Below, one piece after another: positions 28,201 to 36,407 of a DNA stretch of 64,000 nt (position 1 is its first letter; each line of letters begins with the position of its first letter). The notes below the pieces were generated by a model, which saw only the letters and a list, made by a program, of their open reading frames with translations, searched no databases and had not been told where the DNA came from. The stretch is taken from the NCBI GenBank assembly GCA_002298785.1, contig DBMR01000071.1, forward strand, positions 1-64,000, given 5' to 3'. The DNA is from Verrucomicrobia subdivision 3 bacterium UBA693. Lineage in GTDB: Bacteria; Verrucomicrobiota; Verrucomicrobiia; Limisphaerales; UBA8199. The position numbers were made by a program, and so were the translations under genes.

Positions 28201-28300
28201 GCGCATGGAGCGACTGGGGGGAAGTTGCGTGGTGATGAGCGTTCCCGGCAAAGGAACTACGGTGAGACTACTTCTCCCGCTGGAGGGCGAGCGGACATGA
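25259..28300 (+). CDS. Two-component propeller (Reg_prop) sensor histidine kinase
   Basis: A 1013-residue sensor beginning at GTG 25259. After an export signal (about 1-28) come Reg_prop beta-propeller repeats to about residue 640, e.g. FEDHAGALWIGTRNAGLFRL and MEDREGNIWVGTRGGLNRL. A Y_Y_Y domain follows (about 690-765, YRLHGLDKDWVSAGG and LPPGDYRFQV), then one transmembrane helix (about 775-792). The kinase is of the HisKA_3 type, with H820 in AQDLHDDLG, and an HATPase domain (EALHNALRHSG, LEDNGQGF). The ligand-sensing part is outside the membrane. Its partner is the NarL-type regulator 122 bp downstream. In Bacteroidetes such sensors detect breakdown products of polysaccharides; this is an inference here. 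Confidence 0.93.
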   Translation: MLTPATSVSLKPFLLALILAATGTTLAASTNSAWFLRVWQVAEGLPDNSVVGTEQVQDGFVWVATQGGLVRFDGMQFREFMPATEAGEPTSLMQALFLDRSGRLWVAKDRGVLLCIDRGSVRAFTSADGLRNQEVRLVTEDAQGAIWVSYIGGDVVRLRDSKFHPVSQADGLPPGGTCQMVKDRDGQLWFAKGGQIGVLRGDRLVTLTNLVAQRIGAAKSGGIWTCVGLRLSRYHEDKGAEFIGTLPSALPNVTPTVLFEDHAGALWIGTRNAGLFRLGPSGFESVPTSHNEICSVMEDREGNIWVGTRGGLNRLRPSVLEVTDIGSGVPFEAVRSVCQDSDDALWSVGQSGIVCRKLQSTWSPVSTDDGWSVTFASCVAANPGGGVWIGTQYKGLHRWRAGQVVSQFTTTNGLAGNYVRALLATAPEELWVGTEASEDQRQSLQQWRAGQWRTYQLPQEGGSLVAVAADTANQAWVATAGGLLFRVDGERLVNETPRTLGVPQAIRCLLATPDGSLWIGYAGRGVGRLKAGHFSLYRRSHGLQNDYVSQMVADRHGRLWFAGNEGVSNVKLAELDSFAVGGLPSVHSVLYGRNEGLRGTQASYGSCPGAFASADGCLWIPMQTGVARIDPGFQENPVPPKVVVERVLVEGRTVAAYQLGQSPADNEMADVLDLGKEGARLHLKPGYQQVQFEFAALSFSAPQNVDCKYRLHGLDKDWVSAGGRRVAYYPHLPPGDYRFQVIACNDAGIWDENGATLAFTAEPFLWQTLWFRVAATASVLALVVGVVLEASRREHRRRVRRLELERGTERERARIAQDLHDDLGAGLTQISLNTALAQNPAMPPDLARGLLHEVDQRARELVTALDEIVWAVNPKNDTVRALSRYLCQFAQRYLAPGGMACRLEVSDSLPDTALGAEQRHHLFLAFKEALHNALRHSGATELKLTIAADAKTLSVKLEDNGQGFEPGQSAEGADGLGNMQARMERLGGSCVVMSVPGKGTTVRLLLPLEGERT

Positions 28301-28422
28301 ACCGAGCCCCCAGGACAGCATCGCGGCGCAGCGAGGCTCGCCTCCTGGATTAGTCCTTGCGTGCCATTGCCAAGCCTGGATCGATGCAGGTATTTTGGCC
28401 CAGTGATTGTCGCGCCACTCAA

Positions 28423-29124
28423 ATGAAACCGGCTCCCGCTCCGGACCCAGCCTGCTCCGCAACTCCAACGACCAGGATTGCTCTGGTGGAGGATGACCGC
28501 GGGTTGCGCAACAGCTTGGAGAGATTGTTGAATCTCTCTCCCGGGCTCCGGTGCGTGTGCAGTTGCGACAGCGCCGAGGAAGCGTTGAAGCTCATTCCGC
28601 GCAACCCGCCCGACGTGGTGCTGATGGATATTCACCTGCCGAATCGCTCGGGGATTGAGTGCACTGCCATGCTCCGCCAGCAATTGCCTCGATTGCAGAT
28701 CATCATGCTTACCGTGTATGAGGATGCCGACACGCTCTTCAAAGCCTTGCGAGCGGGTGCCTGCGGTTATTTGCTCAAGCGCGCCAAGCCCGAAGAAATC
28801 ATTGAGGCCATCGCCGAGGTGCAACGGGGCGGAGCCCCGATGTCGAGCGAAATTGCCCGCCAAGTGGTTGCGGCTTTTGCCGAGAACAAGCCGTCCGGAG
28901 AGCCGGAGGAGGGGCTCTCACGAAGAGAGCAAGAGATTCTGGATTACCTCCTGCGGGGCTTCGTGAACAAAGAGATCGCGGCGGAGCTTTCCATCAGCGT
29001 GTTCACGGTCAAGAACCACCTGCGCCACATCTACGAAAAGCTCCAAGTTAAGTCTCGCATGGACGTGCTGGTGAAATTCCGTGAGCCGCGAAGCGGTCTT
29101 GACCCCAGGAATCGCGAAGTTTGA
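28423..29124 (+). CDS. NarL/FixJ-type response regulator
   Basis: A 233-residue regulator. Start 28423 (MKPAPAPDPACS) is preferred to the longer open frame from 28357, whose extra residues do not belong to a receiver fold. The receiver domain (about 17-135) has the phosphoacceptor D69 in VVLMDIHLP and the acidic pair EDD at 23-25. The LuxR-type helix-turn-helix (about 165-225) has LSRREQEILDYLLRG and SVFTVKNHLRHIYEKL. It is paired with the Reg_prop kinase just upstream. The beta-repeat protein gene follows 95 bp downstream and is a plausible target. Confidence 0.93.
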   Translation: MKPAPAPDPACSATPTTRIALVEDDRGLRNSLERLLNLSPGLRCVCSCDSAEEALKLIPRNPPDVVLMDIHLPNRSGIECTAMLRQQLPRLQIIMLTVYEDADTLFKALRAGACGYLLKRAKPEEIIEAIAEVQRGGAPMSSEIARQVVAAFAENKPSGEPEEGLSRREQEILDYLLRGFVNKEIAAELSISVFTVKNHLRHIYEKLQVKSRMDVLVKFREPRSGLDPRNREV

Positions 29125-29219
29125 AGGCCGCCACCCCTTCTCGGAATTGTTTCTCTCCCGTGCAAAAATAGTTCCCCGGTGCCATTTCTGGGCCGGCCGT
29201 GAGCTGTTAAAATTTGCGG

Positions 29220-32200
29220 ATGAAATTCCTATCCCCAAAAAACTGCAGATCCCCGAAAGTTACGGGCTTGCTGGCGGCCGCGCTCCTGCCACTTTCCGCC
29301 CTCGGAGCGGTCAACACCTGGAACAACGCCTCAGGCGATTTCTTTTGGAACTCCACCAGTCCTAATTGGACCGGACCCACACGTTGGTCCGATGGCGACG
29401 ACGCGATCTTTGGCGCTGCCGGGGTTGGCAGCGTCGACCTGGCTTCACCGGTGATCGTCGGAGACCTGACTTTCAATGCCGACGGTTACACCATAATGAC
29501 TACCTCTGGAAACGTTCTGAGTCTGGGCAACGGCTTGGTTGTGCCTGCGATCACCGCGAACAATAGCGTGATCATCTCAGCCAGTATCCAGGGCACGAAT
29601 GGGCTCACCATCCAGGGCAGCACCAACGTGACGTTCCTCGGGGACGTCAACGCCGGGGTGGCCAACCAATACACTGGCGGCACCTTCGTGAGGGGAGGCC
29701 GACTGATTCTCCAGTGCGCCAATGCCAACACGAGCGGGACTTCCTACGGCGTGGACAGCATTGAGGCGCTCGATGCCGGGGCCACGGTGGTGATTCCGGC
29801 TACGTTCAACGGAACCACCTGGGTCAGCCAACGCGACCAGATTGCGGCCTCCGCCGTTGGGTCCCACTTGAAGATGACAGGCGGAACGCTGGACCTGTAT
29901 AACGATCCCAAGAATCAGCGAATCCCGGTGCCGGAAGGCAGTGGCTTGATTATCAACACGGGGCCGGATGTCCAGGCGGGGCTGCTCATGATCGCGGACG
30001 GCCAAAATCACACTTTCTCAGGGATCATTGCTGATGGCGGTCCGCTGGTCGGTAACAACACGGGGCAAGGGCCTGGTCATCAGATCGGAATTGTCAGTTT
30101 CTCGGGATCCAAAAATGGTGGTGGCGGCGAGTTGACCTTGTCGGGCCCGAACACTTACTCCGGTTCGACGCGGATCGATCAAGGCGCAAGCATTAAGCTG
30201 GAGGGCGCTGGAACACTTGGCAATCCCTCGGATAACGGCCTCACCGGTCCGTTACGCGTCTATGGCCCGGGACATTTGGACCTCAACGGCACCAGTCAGA
30301 CCATCGCACTGATGACTGGCGGCAACACCACCGGCCAAATTTACAACAGTGCAGAAGGCACGGTTTCGACCCTGACATTCGGATATGGCAATGAGCAGGC
30401 CAGTCGCAACGCGAACATGCAGTTCATCGATAATCCCGGCACTGGCGGTATCCTAGCCTTGACCAAAATCGGCACCAATTGCGCCCAGACCTTGTCCGGC
30501 GTGAACACTTACAGCGGGGACACTACCGTCCGCGAAGGGATCCTGATCTTTACCACTACCACCGCGGTGAGCCCGAATTCACGGTTTCGCCTGTTCACCA
30601 CCGGAGGCGTCTTGCAACTAAACTATACCGGTGATACAACCGTGCGTGGATTGTTCATCGACGGCGTCCGCATGCCCCCGGGAACTTATGGCGCCTCGAC
30701 CGCGCCCATTAAGGGCACGGGAACTATTACCGTTCCAGCCCCGAACACCTGGAACAATGCCTCGAATGACTCCCTTTGGAACACCACAAGTGCGAATTGG
30801 ACTTCGCCCACCACCTGGGCAAACGGATCAGACGCAGTCTTCGGCGCCGCTGGCGCGGGCACCGTTTCGCTCGGAGCGCCGATCGTGGCCGAGTTGATCA
30901 CCTTTAACGCCCCGGGCTATACGCTGGATGCTGGTACGGGCGGCAATACTCTGACCCTGGGTGGAGCGACACCAACGATCACCGCCAACGCAAACGTGAC
31001 CAACGCCACCAGTCTCCTGGGAAATGCCGGGTTGACCGTTCAGGGAACCTCGGAACTGTGGCTGCTGGGCGAGACCGTCAATCCGGACGGCAATCACTAC
31101 ACTGGAGGCACCTATGTCAAAAGCGGCACGCTCGTCCTCCGGGCACAGAGCGCGGTCGCCAGTGGCTTGTCCTATGGAGTGGATCGGGTCGAAGCGGTCG
31201 ACCCGGGCGCTATTCTGAAGTTCGGTACTCTCAATGACGGCCAGGATCAGTCGACCAGCATTTCCAAAACCGCGAACGGGCAAATCACCACCCAGGGATC
31301 CGTCTCCCCGCACCGCCTCAACCTGACGGGCGGCACCTTTGATCTGAACGGTGATGATAATCAAAACCAGGTGCCCCAGCCTTCCGGCACCGGAACGATC
31401 ATCAACACTTCGCCCTATGCTCGCGGGGTGTTGAAGTTCACTAGCTACGGGGGGACTACCACCTTCTCGGGCAGCATTAAGGATGGTGGCACCACCATCG
31501 CCCGCGCCAACAACGGTCCGGGATTCCAGATGAACATCGATTCGCAGAGTGGAACTGCTGGCACGTTGATTCTGGCCGGGTCGAATTCGTTTTCGGGTTT
31601 CGTCCGAATCGGAAACGGCGGCACCATCCGGTTAAGCGGAGCCGGCACGCTGGGGTATCCTGCGCCCATCAACTGCGCGGCGCGCCAGATTATCCAGAAC
31701 AATGGTGTGATCGACCTTAACGGGACCAGCCAGAAAACGGGCTTCTTCAATGCCGCTGCCTCTGCTGCCATTACCAACAGCGCGGCGGGAACGTTGTCCG
31801 TTTTGACTCTCTGCTACAACTGCACCAATCTCACTGTCCCATCGCAGGGCGGCATCAACTGCAGCCTGCAGGATGATTCGGCTGCCGGAACTTTGATCGG
31901 CGTGGTGAAGGAAGGCATTGCGATCCAGCCGCTCAACGGGCCCGCCAACAACTACCATGGTGACACGGTGGTAAATAACGGCACCTTGCGGATCGACCAG
32001 GCTGGCGCGGTCAGCCCAAATAGCACCTATCGGCTCTCGGCCAGCAAGGGAACGCTAGCCCTGGCCTTCACCGGCACCACTCCCGTCAAGCGATTGGTTA
32101 TTGACGGAGTAGAAATGCCCAATGGTGTTTATGGCGCCACGACCGCCCCCATCACGGGCACCGGCTTCATCCAGGTCACCGGATCCATCGCGCGCCCGAA

Positions 32201-32399
32201 CCTCGGCTTCTCGGTTTCGGGTGGCGGGCTCGTCTTCTCCTGGTCGGGCAGTTTCAAACTGCAGTCCCAAACCAATAGCTTGAGCACCGGTCTGGCCGGG
32301 TCCTGGTTCGATTATCCCGGCGGCGGGGTCAGCCCAACGACGGTCCCGCTGGATAATAGCCGTGGCTCCGTCTTCTTCCGCTTGGCGCCGTTGCCGTAG
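29220..32399 (+). CDS. Autotransporter-type beta-strand repeat protein with internal duplication
   Basis: A 1059-residue secreted protein; ATG 29220 was chosen over an upstream TTG. The signal peptide (about 1-30) ends at ALGA. The body consists of two copies of a unit of about 477 residues, beginning NTWNNASGD at residue 32 and NTWNNASND at residue 509. Each ends in a DGV-M--G-YGA-TAPI-GTG segment. Within each copy are autotransporter-associated beta-strand motifs (LTLSGPNTYSGSTRIDQG, LILAGSNSFSGFVRIGNG). The C-terminus is a small beta domain ending VFFRLAPLP. There is no outer-membrane beta-barrel, so it is not a classical autotransporter. Function unknown; extracellular or cell-surface location is inferred. 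Confidence 0.85.
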   Translation: MKFLSPKNCRSPKVTGLLAAALLPLSALGAVNTWNNASGDFFWNSTSPNWTGPTRWSDGDDAIFGAAGVGSVDLASPVIVGDLTFNADGYTIMTTSGNVLSLGNGLVVPAITANNSVIISASIQGTNGLTIQGSTNVTFLGDVNAGVANQYTGGTFVRGGRLILQCANANTSGTSYGVDSIEALDAGATVVIPATFNGTTWVSQRDQIAASAVGSHLKMTGGTLDLYNDPKNQRIPVPEGSGLIINTGPDVQAGLLMIADGQNHTFSGIIADGGPLVGNNTGQGPGHQIGIVSFSGSKNGGGGELTLSGPNTYSGSTRIDQGASIKLEGAGTLGNPSDNGLTGPLRVYGPGHLDLNGTSQTIALMTGGNTTGQIYNSAEGTVSTLTFGYGNEQASRNANMQFIDNPGTGGILALTKIGTNCAQTLSGVNTYSGDTTVREGILIFTTTTAVSPNSRFRLFTTGGVLQLNYTGDTTVRGLFIDGVRMPPGTYGASTAPIKGTGTITVPAPNTWNNASNDSLWNTTSANWTSPTTWANGSDAVFGAAGAGTVSLGAPIVAELITFNAPGYTLDAGTGGNTLTLGGATPTITANANVTNATSLLGNAGLTVQGTSELWLLGETVNPDGNHYTGGTYVKSGTLVLRAQSAVASGLSYGVDRVEAVDPGAILKFGTLNDGQDQSTSISKTANGQITTQGSVSPHRLNLTGGTFDLNGDDNQNQVPQPSGTGTIINTSPYARGVLKFTSYGGTTTFSGSIKDGGTTIARANNGPGFQMNIDSQSGTAGTLILAGSNSFSGFVRIGNGGTIRLSGAGTLGYPAPINCAARQIIQNNGVIDLNGTSQKTGFFNAAASAAITNSAAGTLSVLTLCYNCTNLTVPSQGGINCSLQDDSAAGTLIGVVKEGIAIQPLNGPANNYHGDTVVNNGTLRIDQAGAVSPNSTYRLSASKGTLALAFTGTTPVKRLVIDGVEMPNGVYGATTAPITGTGFIQVTGSIARPNLGFSVSGGGLVFSWSGSFKLQSQTNSLSTGLAGSWFDYPGGGVSPTTVPLDNSRGSVFFRLAPLP

Positions 32400-32515
32400 C
32401 GCGGTCTATTCCACCCTATCCAGTTACCCAAATCAGCACAACCGGCGGGGAACGTTAAACCGGACGTTTCCCGCCCTTGATTTGTCTCCCAAAGAACCCA
32501 ATAGTTCCTCTCGCC

Positions 32516-33538
32516 ATGACACCTGCCGCTTTGCTCACAGTAAGTTTGACCGCGTTCGGCTTGGCACTCGATTCGCAAGCCGCCAAGTTCGCCTCCGAGT
32601 ACGAGTTGCTTCGCAAACTCCCGAATGCCGAGGTGGCAGGGATAGTGACCAATACCGGTGTTCCGGATGCTCAGGGACTCATCGGGTTCAATCAGCGCGA
32701 GGGGAAGTGGTTTGAAGCAGGGATGCAGCGGGGCGGTTGCTGGATGTTGATTGGAGCAGTGGTCGCCGGTGATGAGACTAAAGCGGATGCGGCCTGGAAA
32801 TCCATCGAGGCAACCTTCGCGCGGCAGGTCGAGGACGGCGGATTTCTCACCAACCCAAAGCCGGGAGTGGATCGCCCGGCCACCCAGCCCGAACGGGTGG
32901 AGACCGCCTTCTTCTATCTGCAGGAACTGGCACACGCCCTGTTGGTGGTCAGGGACTCACCTATGGAAGGCCATTTCCACGCTCGTATCGAGGCGCTTAA
33001 ACCCAAAATGCGCCGGGCCTGCGCGTTCATCCAGGCCGGCTACGACGGAATCATCAAGAAAGCCGGGCACACGGCCAACCGCATGTTCATCGCGGCGAAA
33101 GCGTTTGGTCTCTGCGGCGTGATTTTGAACGACGATGAACTCAAGGCGTCCTCGAAGAAGCTTGTGAGAGTGGCGCTGGCACGACGGGACGCGGAAGGGG
33201 TATTTGTGGAGAATGGCGGGCGCGATTCCAGTTATAACGCGGTTTCCTTATTAATGGGCCAGGTGCTGGCGCTCTATCTACCTGACCCGGCGGTGGACGA
33301 TGCCATGTCGCGGGCGATGGCCTGGCAGCGCACCCGCATCCGGCCGACCGGGGAAGTAACGGTGGAAGGCAACACCCGGACGGGAGTGGGAAAAGAGGTT
33401 TTCATGGGCCGGCCGAAGGAGGTTAATTATCACGAGGTCGCCCTCGCTCTCTGCTATTACGGAATGCTTCACGACGACCCGGACGCATTGCGACTGGCGC
33501 AAAAGGTTTCCGATTGGCCAGCTCTCAAAGGGCGTTGA
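32516..33538 (+). CDS. Exported all-alpha protein of unknown function
   Basis: A 340-residue protein from ATG 32516 (MTPAALLTVSLTAFGLALDSQA signal peptide). The frame is open from 32477, but the earlier start would bury the signal. The sequence is helix-rich with alternating short loops (GKWFEAGMQRGGCWML, AGYDGIIKKAGHTANRMF, GGRDSSYNAVSLLMG), as in six-hairpin/alpha-toroid folds used by polysaccharide lyases and unsaturated-sugar hydrolases. No catalytic signature is recognised, so an enzyme assignment is not made. The Tat-exported isomerase-like gene follows 76 bp downstream. Confidence 0.7.
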   Translation: MTPAALLTVSLTAFGLALDSQAAKFASEYELLRKLPNAEVAGIVTNTGVPDAQGLIGFNQREGKWFEAGMQRGGCWMLIGAVVAGDETKADAAWKSIEATFARQVEDGGFLTNPKPGVDRPATQPERVETAFFYLQELAHALLVVRDSPMEGHFHARIEALKPKMRRACAFIQAGYDGIIKKAGHTANRMFIAAKAFGLCGVILNDDELKASSKKLVRVALARRDAEGVFVENGGRDSSYNAVSLLMGQVLALYLPDPAVDDAMSRAMAWQRTRIRPTGEVTVEGNTRTGVGKEVFMGRPKEVNYHEVALALCYYGMLHDDPDALRLAQKVSDWPALKGR

Positions 33539-33614
33539 GAGGAATCACGAGCGCGCTTGACATCCGGCCCGGAGCTCCCTACCACCCTCTACGCAAAAAG
33601 AGACAGTTTCCGAT

Positions 33615-34496
33615 ATGATCAACAGACGCACGTTTCTCCGGGGAGCGGCGGCCATTGCCGCTGCTTCTGCCACTTCCGCCACCTTGACGCCCGGCAGGGC
33701 ACAGGCAGAACCTGCCGCAGGCTCCGCAGGTTCTTTCCGGCTGGGCATGGCGGGGTTCACCTTTGCGAAGTTCAAGCTGGACCCCACTCTGGAGATGCTG
33801 CAGAAGCTCGATGTTCATTATCTGTGCATCAAAGATTTCCATCTGGCGCTGAACAGCACGGAAGAGGAAATTAAGGCGTTTCACGAAAAATGCCGGTCCC
33901 ACGGCGTGGAGGGTTACGGAGTCGGCCCGATCTACATGGGCAGTGCTGAGGAGGTGGACAAGGCCTTTGCCTACGCCAAGCGAGTCGGCGTGAAAATCGT
34001 GGTGGGAGTGCCGTTTAAGAAGGTAGGCAACGGGCGCGCCGCTTCGACCGAAATCCTCAAGCTCGTCAATGACAAGGTTCAGGAGTACGACGTCAAATAC
34101 GCCATTCACAATCACGGACCCGACATGCCCGATTTGTTCCCTTGCGCGGAGAGCATCATGTCCGTGATCAGCAGCCTGGACCGGCGCATTGGTCTCTGCC
34201 TCGATATCGGCCATGAATATCGGGACGGGAAAGACCCGGTAAAGACCGTCGAGCAATACGCTGCCCGCGTCCATGATATCCACCTGAAGAACGTGACAGC
34301 CGCCAACAAATCGGGCCGCGGGGTCGAGCTCCCACGCGGGGCGATTGACCTGGTGGCATTTGTGCGCACCTTGCGAAAAGTGGATTACCAGGGCATGTGC
34401 AGCCTGGAATACGAAAAGGACATGGACGCGCCGCTCACCGGCATCGCCGAGTGCGTGGGTTATTTCCGCGGCGTTATGGATGCCGTGCGCGCATAG
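33615..34496 (+). CDS. Tat-exported sugar phosphate isomerase/epimerase-like protein
   Basis: A 293-residue TIM-barrel protein of the AP-endonuclease-2/xylose-isomerase-like family. A twin-arginine signal is present (NRRTFLRGAAAIAAASA, residues 3-19), with cleavage near AQA. The barrel shows FHLALNSTEEEIKAFH, YAIHNHGPD (metal-site His), GLCLDIGHEYRDG (metal-site Asp/His), DIHLKN and CSLEYEKD (C-terminal Glu). The metal-binding residues therefore look intact. Substrate unknown; 3-keto sugar or inosose conversion is typical for exported relatives. It may act together with the Tat Gfo/Idh/MocA oxidoreductases in this window. Confidence 0.88.
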   Translation: MINRRTFLRGAAAIAAASATSATLTPGRAQAEPAAGSAGSFRLGMAGFTFAKFKLDPTLEMLQKLDVHYLCIKDFHLALNSTEEEIKAFHEKCRSHGVEGYGVGPIYMGSAEEVDKAFAYAKRVGVKIVVGVPFKKVGNGRAASTEILKLVNDKVQEYDVKYAIHNHGPDMPDLFPCAESIMSVISSLDRRIGLCLDIGHEYRDGKDPVKTVEQYAARVHDIHLKNVTAANKSGRGVELPRGAIDLVAFVRTLRKVDYQGMCSLEYEKDMDAPLTGIAECVGYFRGVMDAVRA

Positions 34497-34623
34497 CCCA
34501 TCCTTACGCGGCCTGACCAGAGGATTAAGGGGCCCGACGTTTTTCGCACGGCGCTGCCGCGAAACTGAGCCTGGATAGTAGGGACTGCTTAGCCGCTGAT
34601 TCCAAAAGCGATAAACTGTTATT

Positions 34624-35238
34624 TCAGGACTGCTTGCGGCGGAGCAGGCAAACTCCCGCGCCCAAGGCACATAACGCGGCACCCCCCGGCTCCGGAATAA
34701 CGGCCGAGGAAACATAGAGATTACCAACATTGATGAAATTCCCGCTCGGTTCAACCGTCAGAGTGGTAATCACTGAGGTGGAAGAAAGACCGAAGAAACC
34801 GTAGGGACCACTGGTGAAGCTGGGCACCACGGCGCTAGTGCCGTCACTGTAACTTAGGGAAATCGACCCGGATAGCCGCTTCCCATTGATATCATTCAAA
34901 AAGAAATCCGCACCGACGGTGTGTACATTGCCGCTCGTAAAGCTGATCACGATCGGGTCGGAAGTGCTCCAGTTCCCGACGCCGGTATCCGGTGGATAAT
35001 TCACGAAAAGACCAGAAGGCGGAGCCGTGATGGTATAGCTCACCTGGGGAGCGCCGCCGGAAAAAACTATGGAAGCCAGTGGCCCGTCACCGGGAGTTTG
35101 GGCGGAAAAATCATTGAAAGAGGAGCCCGGGACCAAGTAAGAGACAAAGCTGGACTTGGACGTTTCAGCGTAATCCGCGGCGGTGCAAGCCCCGGCCACG
35201 CAGACCATCGCCACCGCCAAATTTCTGATTTTATTCAT
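34624..35238 (-). CDS. PEP-CTERM protein, paralogue 2
   Basis: A 204-residue exported protein closely related to the gene at 24502-25125. Shared blocks include TSKSSF, FSGGAPQVSYTITAPPSGLF, GNVHTVGADFFLNDI, VVPSFTSGPYGFFGLSS and FINVGNLYVSS. The sorting signal is IPEP, a hydrophobic helix and RRKQS. Gene neighbourhoods differ, so this is a dispersed duplication of about 10 kb separation. It follows gmd on the same strand after 146 bp, but its own promoter-like element (35306-35325) suggests independent transcription. Confidence 0.88.
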   Translation of the reverse strand: MNKIRNLAVAMVCVAGACTAADYAETSKSSFVSYLVPGSSFNDFSAQTPGDGPLASIVFSGGAPQVSYTITAPPSGLFVNYPPDTGVGNWSTSDPIVISFTSGNVHTVGADFFLNDINGKRLSGSISLSYSDGTSAVVPSFTSGPYGFFGLSSTSVITTLTVEPSGNFINVGNLYVSSAVIPEPGGAALCALGAGVCLLRRKQS

Positions 35239-35305
35239 AAGCTAAGTAACAACGAGCAAGATCGGCTGACCCTATTTGCGCTTTTGTGCAGGCCGCCGGC
35301 TCTGA

Positions 35306-35325
35306 AGTCAAGACCGTTTTTCCGC
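35306..35325 (-). promoter_or_regulatory. Promoter-like element shared by the PEP-CTERM paralogues (copy 2)
   Basis: On the minus strand a GGAAAAACGGT stretch runs into CTTGACT, matching 14 of 20 bases of the element at 25191-25210 and lying 73 bp before the start codon. TTGACT fits a -35 hexamer; the -10 region is not obvious. Confidence 0.45.
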
Positions 35326-35384
35326 ACACAATATATGGCGCCTATCGACAACCAAATCCCGCACAACCGCCTGCCGCCCCCGCT

Positions 35385-36398
35385 TCAGGAGGTAACTTTG
35401 ATCCGACCTTCCTGGTGGTCTTTGAGCAACTTGATGTCGGCGTCCACCATCAGCCGCACCAGGTCTTGGAACTTGGTCCGAGGCACCCAACCGAGCTGGC
35501 GCTTGGCCTTGGAAGCGTCCCCCAGCAGCAAATCAACCTCGGAGGGCCGCAGATAACGCGGATCCAGCTCCACGAATTTCTCCCAATCCAGTTTGACGTA
35601 GCTGAAGGCTTCCTGCAAAAACTCGCGCACCGAGTGGGTCTCCCCGGTGGCCACGACGTAGTCATCCCCTTTTTCCTGCTGAAGCATCAGCCACATCGCT
35701 TCCACATATTCCTTGGCGTAGCCCCAATCCCGTTTCGCGTCGAGGTTGCCCAGGTACAGTTTATCCTGCAACCCGGCCAGGATATGAGCCACCGCCCTGG
35801 TGATCTTGCGCGTGACAAAATTCTCGCCCCGCCGCGGTGATTCGTGATTAAACAAAATCCCGTTGGTCGCGTGGAGGTTGTAACTCTCGCGATAATTCAC
35901 CGTGATCCAAAAGCCATACACCTTGGCGGCGGCATAGGGACTGCGCGGGTAAAAAGGCGTCTCCTCGTTCTGCGGCACCGCCTGCACTTTGCCATACATC
36001 TCGCTCGAAGAGGCCTGGTAAAAGCGCGGCTTGATTCCTGATTCGCGGATGGCCTCGAGCAACCGCGTGGTGCCGGTGGCGTTGGTATCCGTAGTGTATT
36101 CGGGATTGTCGAAGCTTACGCGCACATGGCTTTGCGCACCCAGGTTGTAAATCTCCTCCGGGCCCAGCTTGTCCAGCAACCGCACCAGCGAACTGCCTTC
36201 GGTCAAGTCGCCGTAATGCAGAAAGAGCCGGGTGCCCTCGATTTGTGGGTCGGAGTAAATCGGATCAAGCCGGCCGCGGTTAAAGGTGCTCGTGCGCCGC
36301 ACGATGCCATGCACTTCATAGCCTTTGCTGAGCAGCAATTCGGCAAGGTAGGATCCGTCCTGGCCGGTAATTCCGGTGATTAAGGCTTTTTTGGGCAT
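35385..36398 (-). CDS. gmd: GDP-mannose 4,6-dehydratase
   Basis: A 337-residue extended short-chain dehydrogenase that turns GDP-mannose into GDP-4-keto-6-deoxymannose, the precursor of fucose, rhamnose (D) and related sugars. The NADP-binding loop TGITGQDGSY is at residues 8-17, followed by the diagnostic VHGIVRRTSTFNRGRLD. The active-site ASSSEMYGK and the YxxxK motif in SPYAAAKVYGFW are intact. EYVEAMWLMLQQ and the C-terminal LLGDASKAKRQLGW are also typical. It begins 9 bp after the sigma-54 regulator's stop codon. No downstream fucose or perosamine synthase is adjacent. Confidence 0.95.
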   Translation of the reverse strand: MPKKALITGITGQDGSYLAELLLSKGYEVHGIVRRTSTFNRGRLDPIYSDPQIEGTRLFLHYGDLTEGSSLVRLLDKLGPEEIYNLGAQSHVRVSFDNPEYTTDTNATGTTRLLEAIRESGIKPRFYQASSSEMYGKVQAVPQNEETPFYPRSPYAAAKVYGFWITVNYRESYNLHATNGILFNHESPRRGENFVTRKITRAVAHILAGLQDKLYLGNLDAKRDWGYAKEYVEAMWLMLQQEKGDDYVVATGETHSVREFLQEAFSYVKLDWEKFVELDPRYLRPSEVDLLLGDASKAKRQLGWVPRTKFQDLVRLMVDADIKLLKDHQEGRIKVTS

Positions 36399-36407
36399 AA
36401 TGCCGCG

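Noticed and set aside
29220..32399. Classical type V autotransporter
   Set aside because: The beta-strand repeats are present but no C-terminal outer-membrane barrel domain exists.
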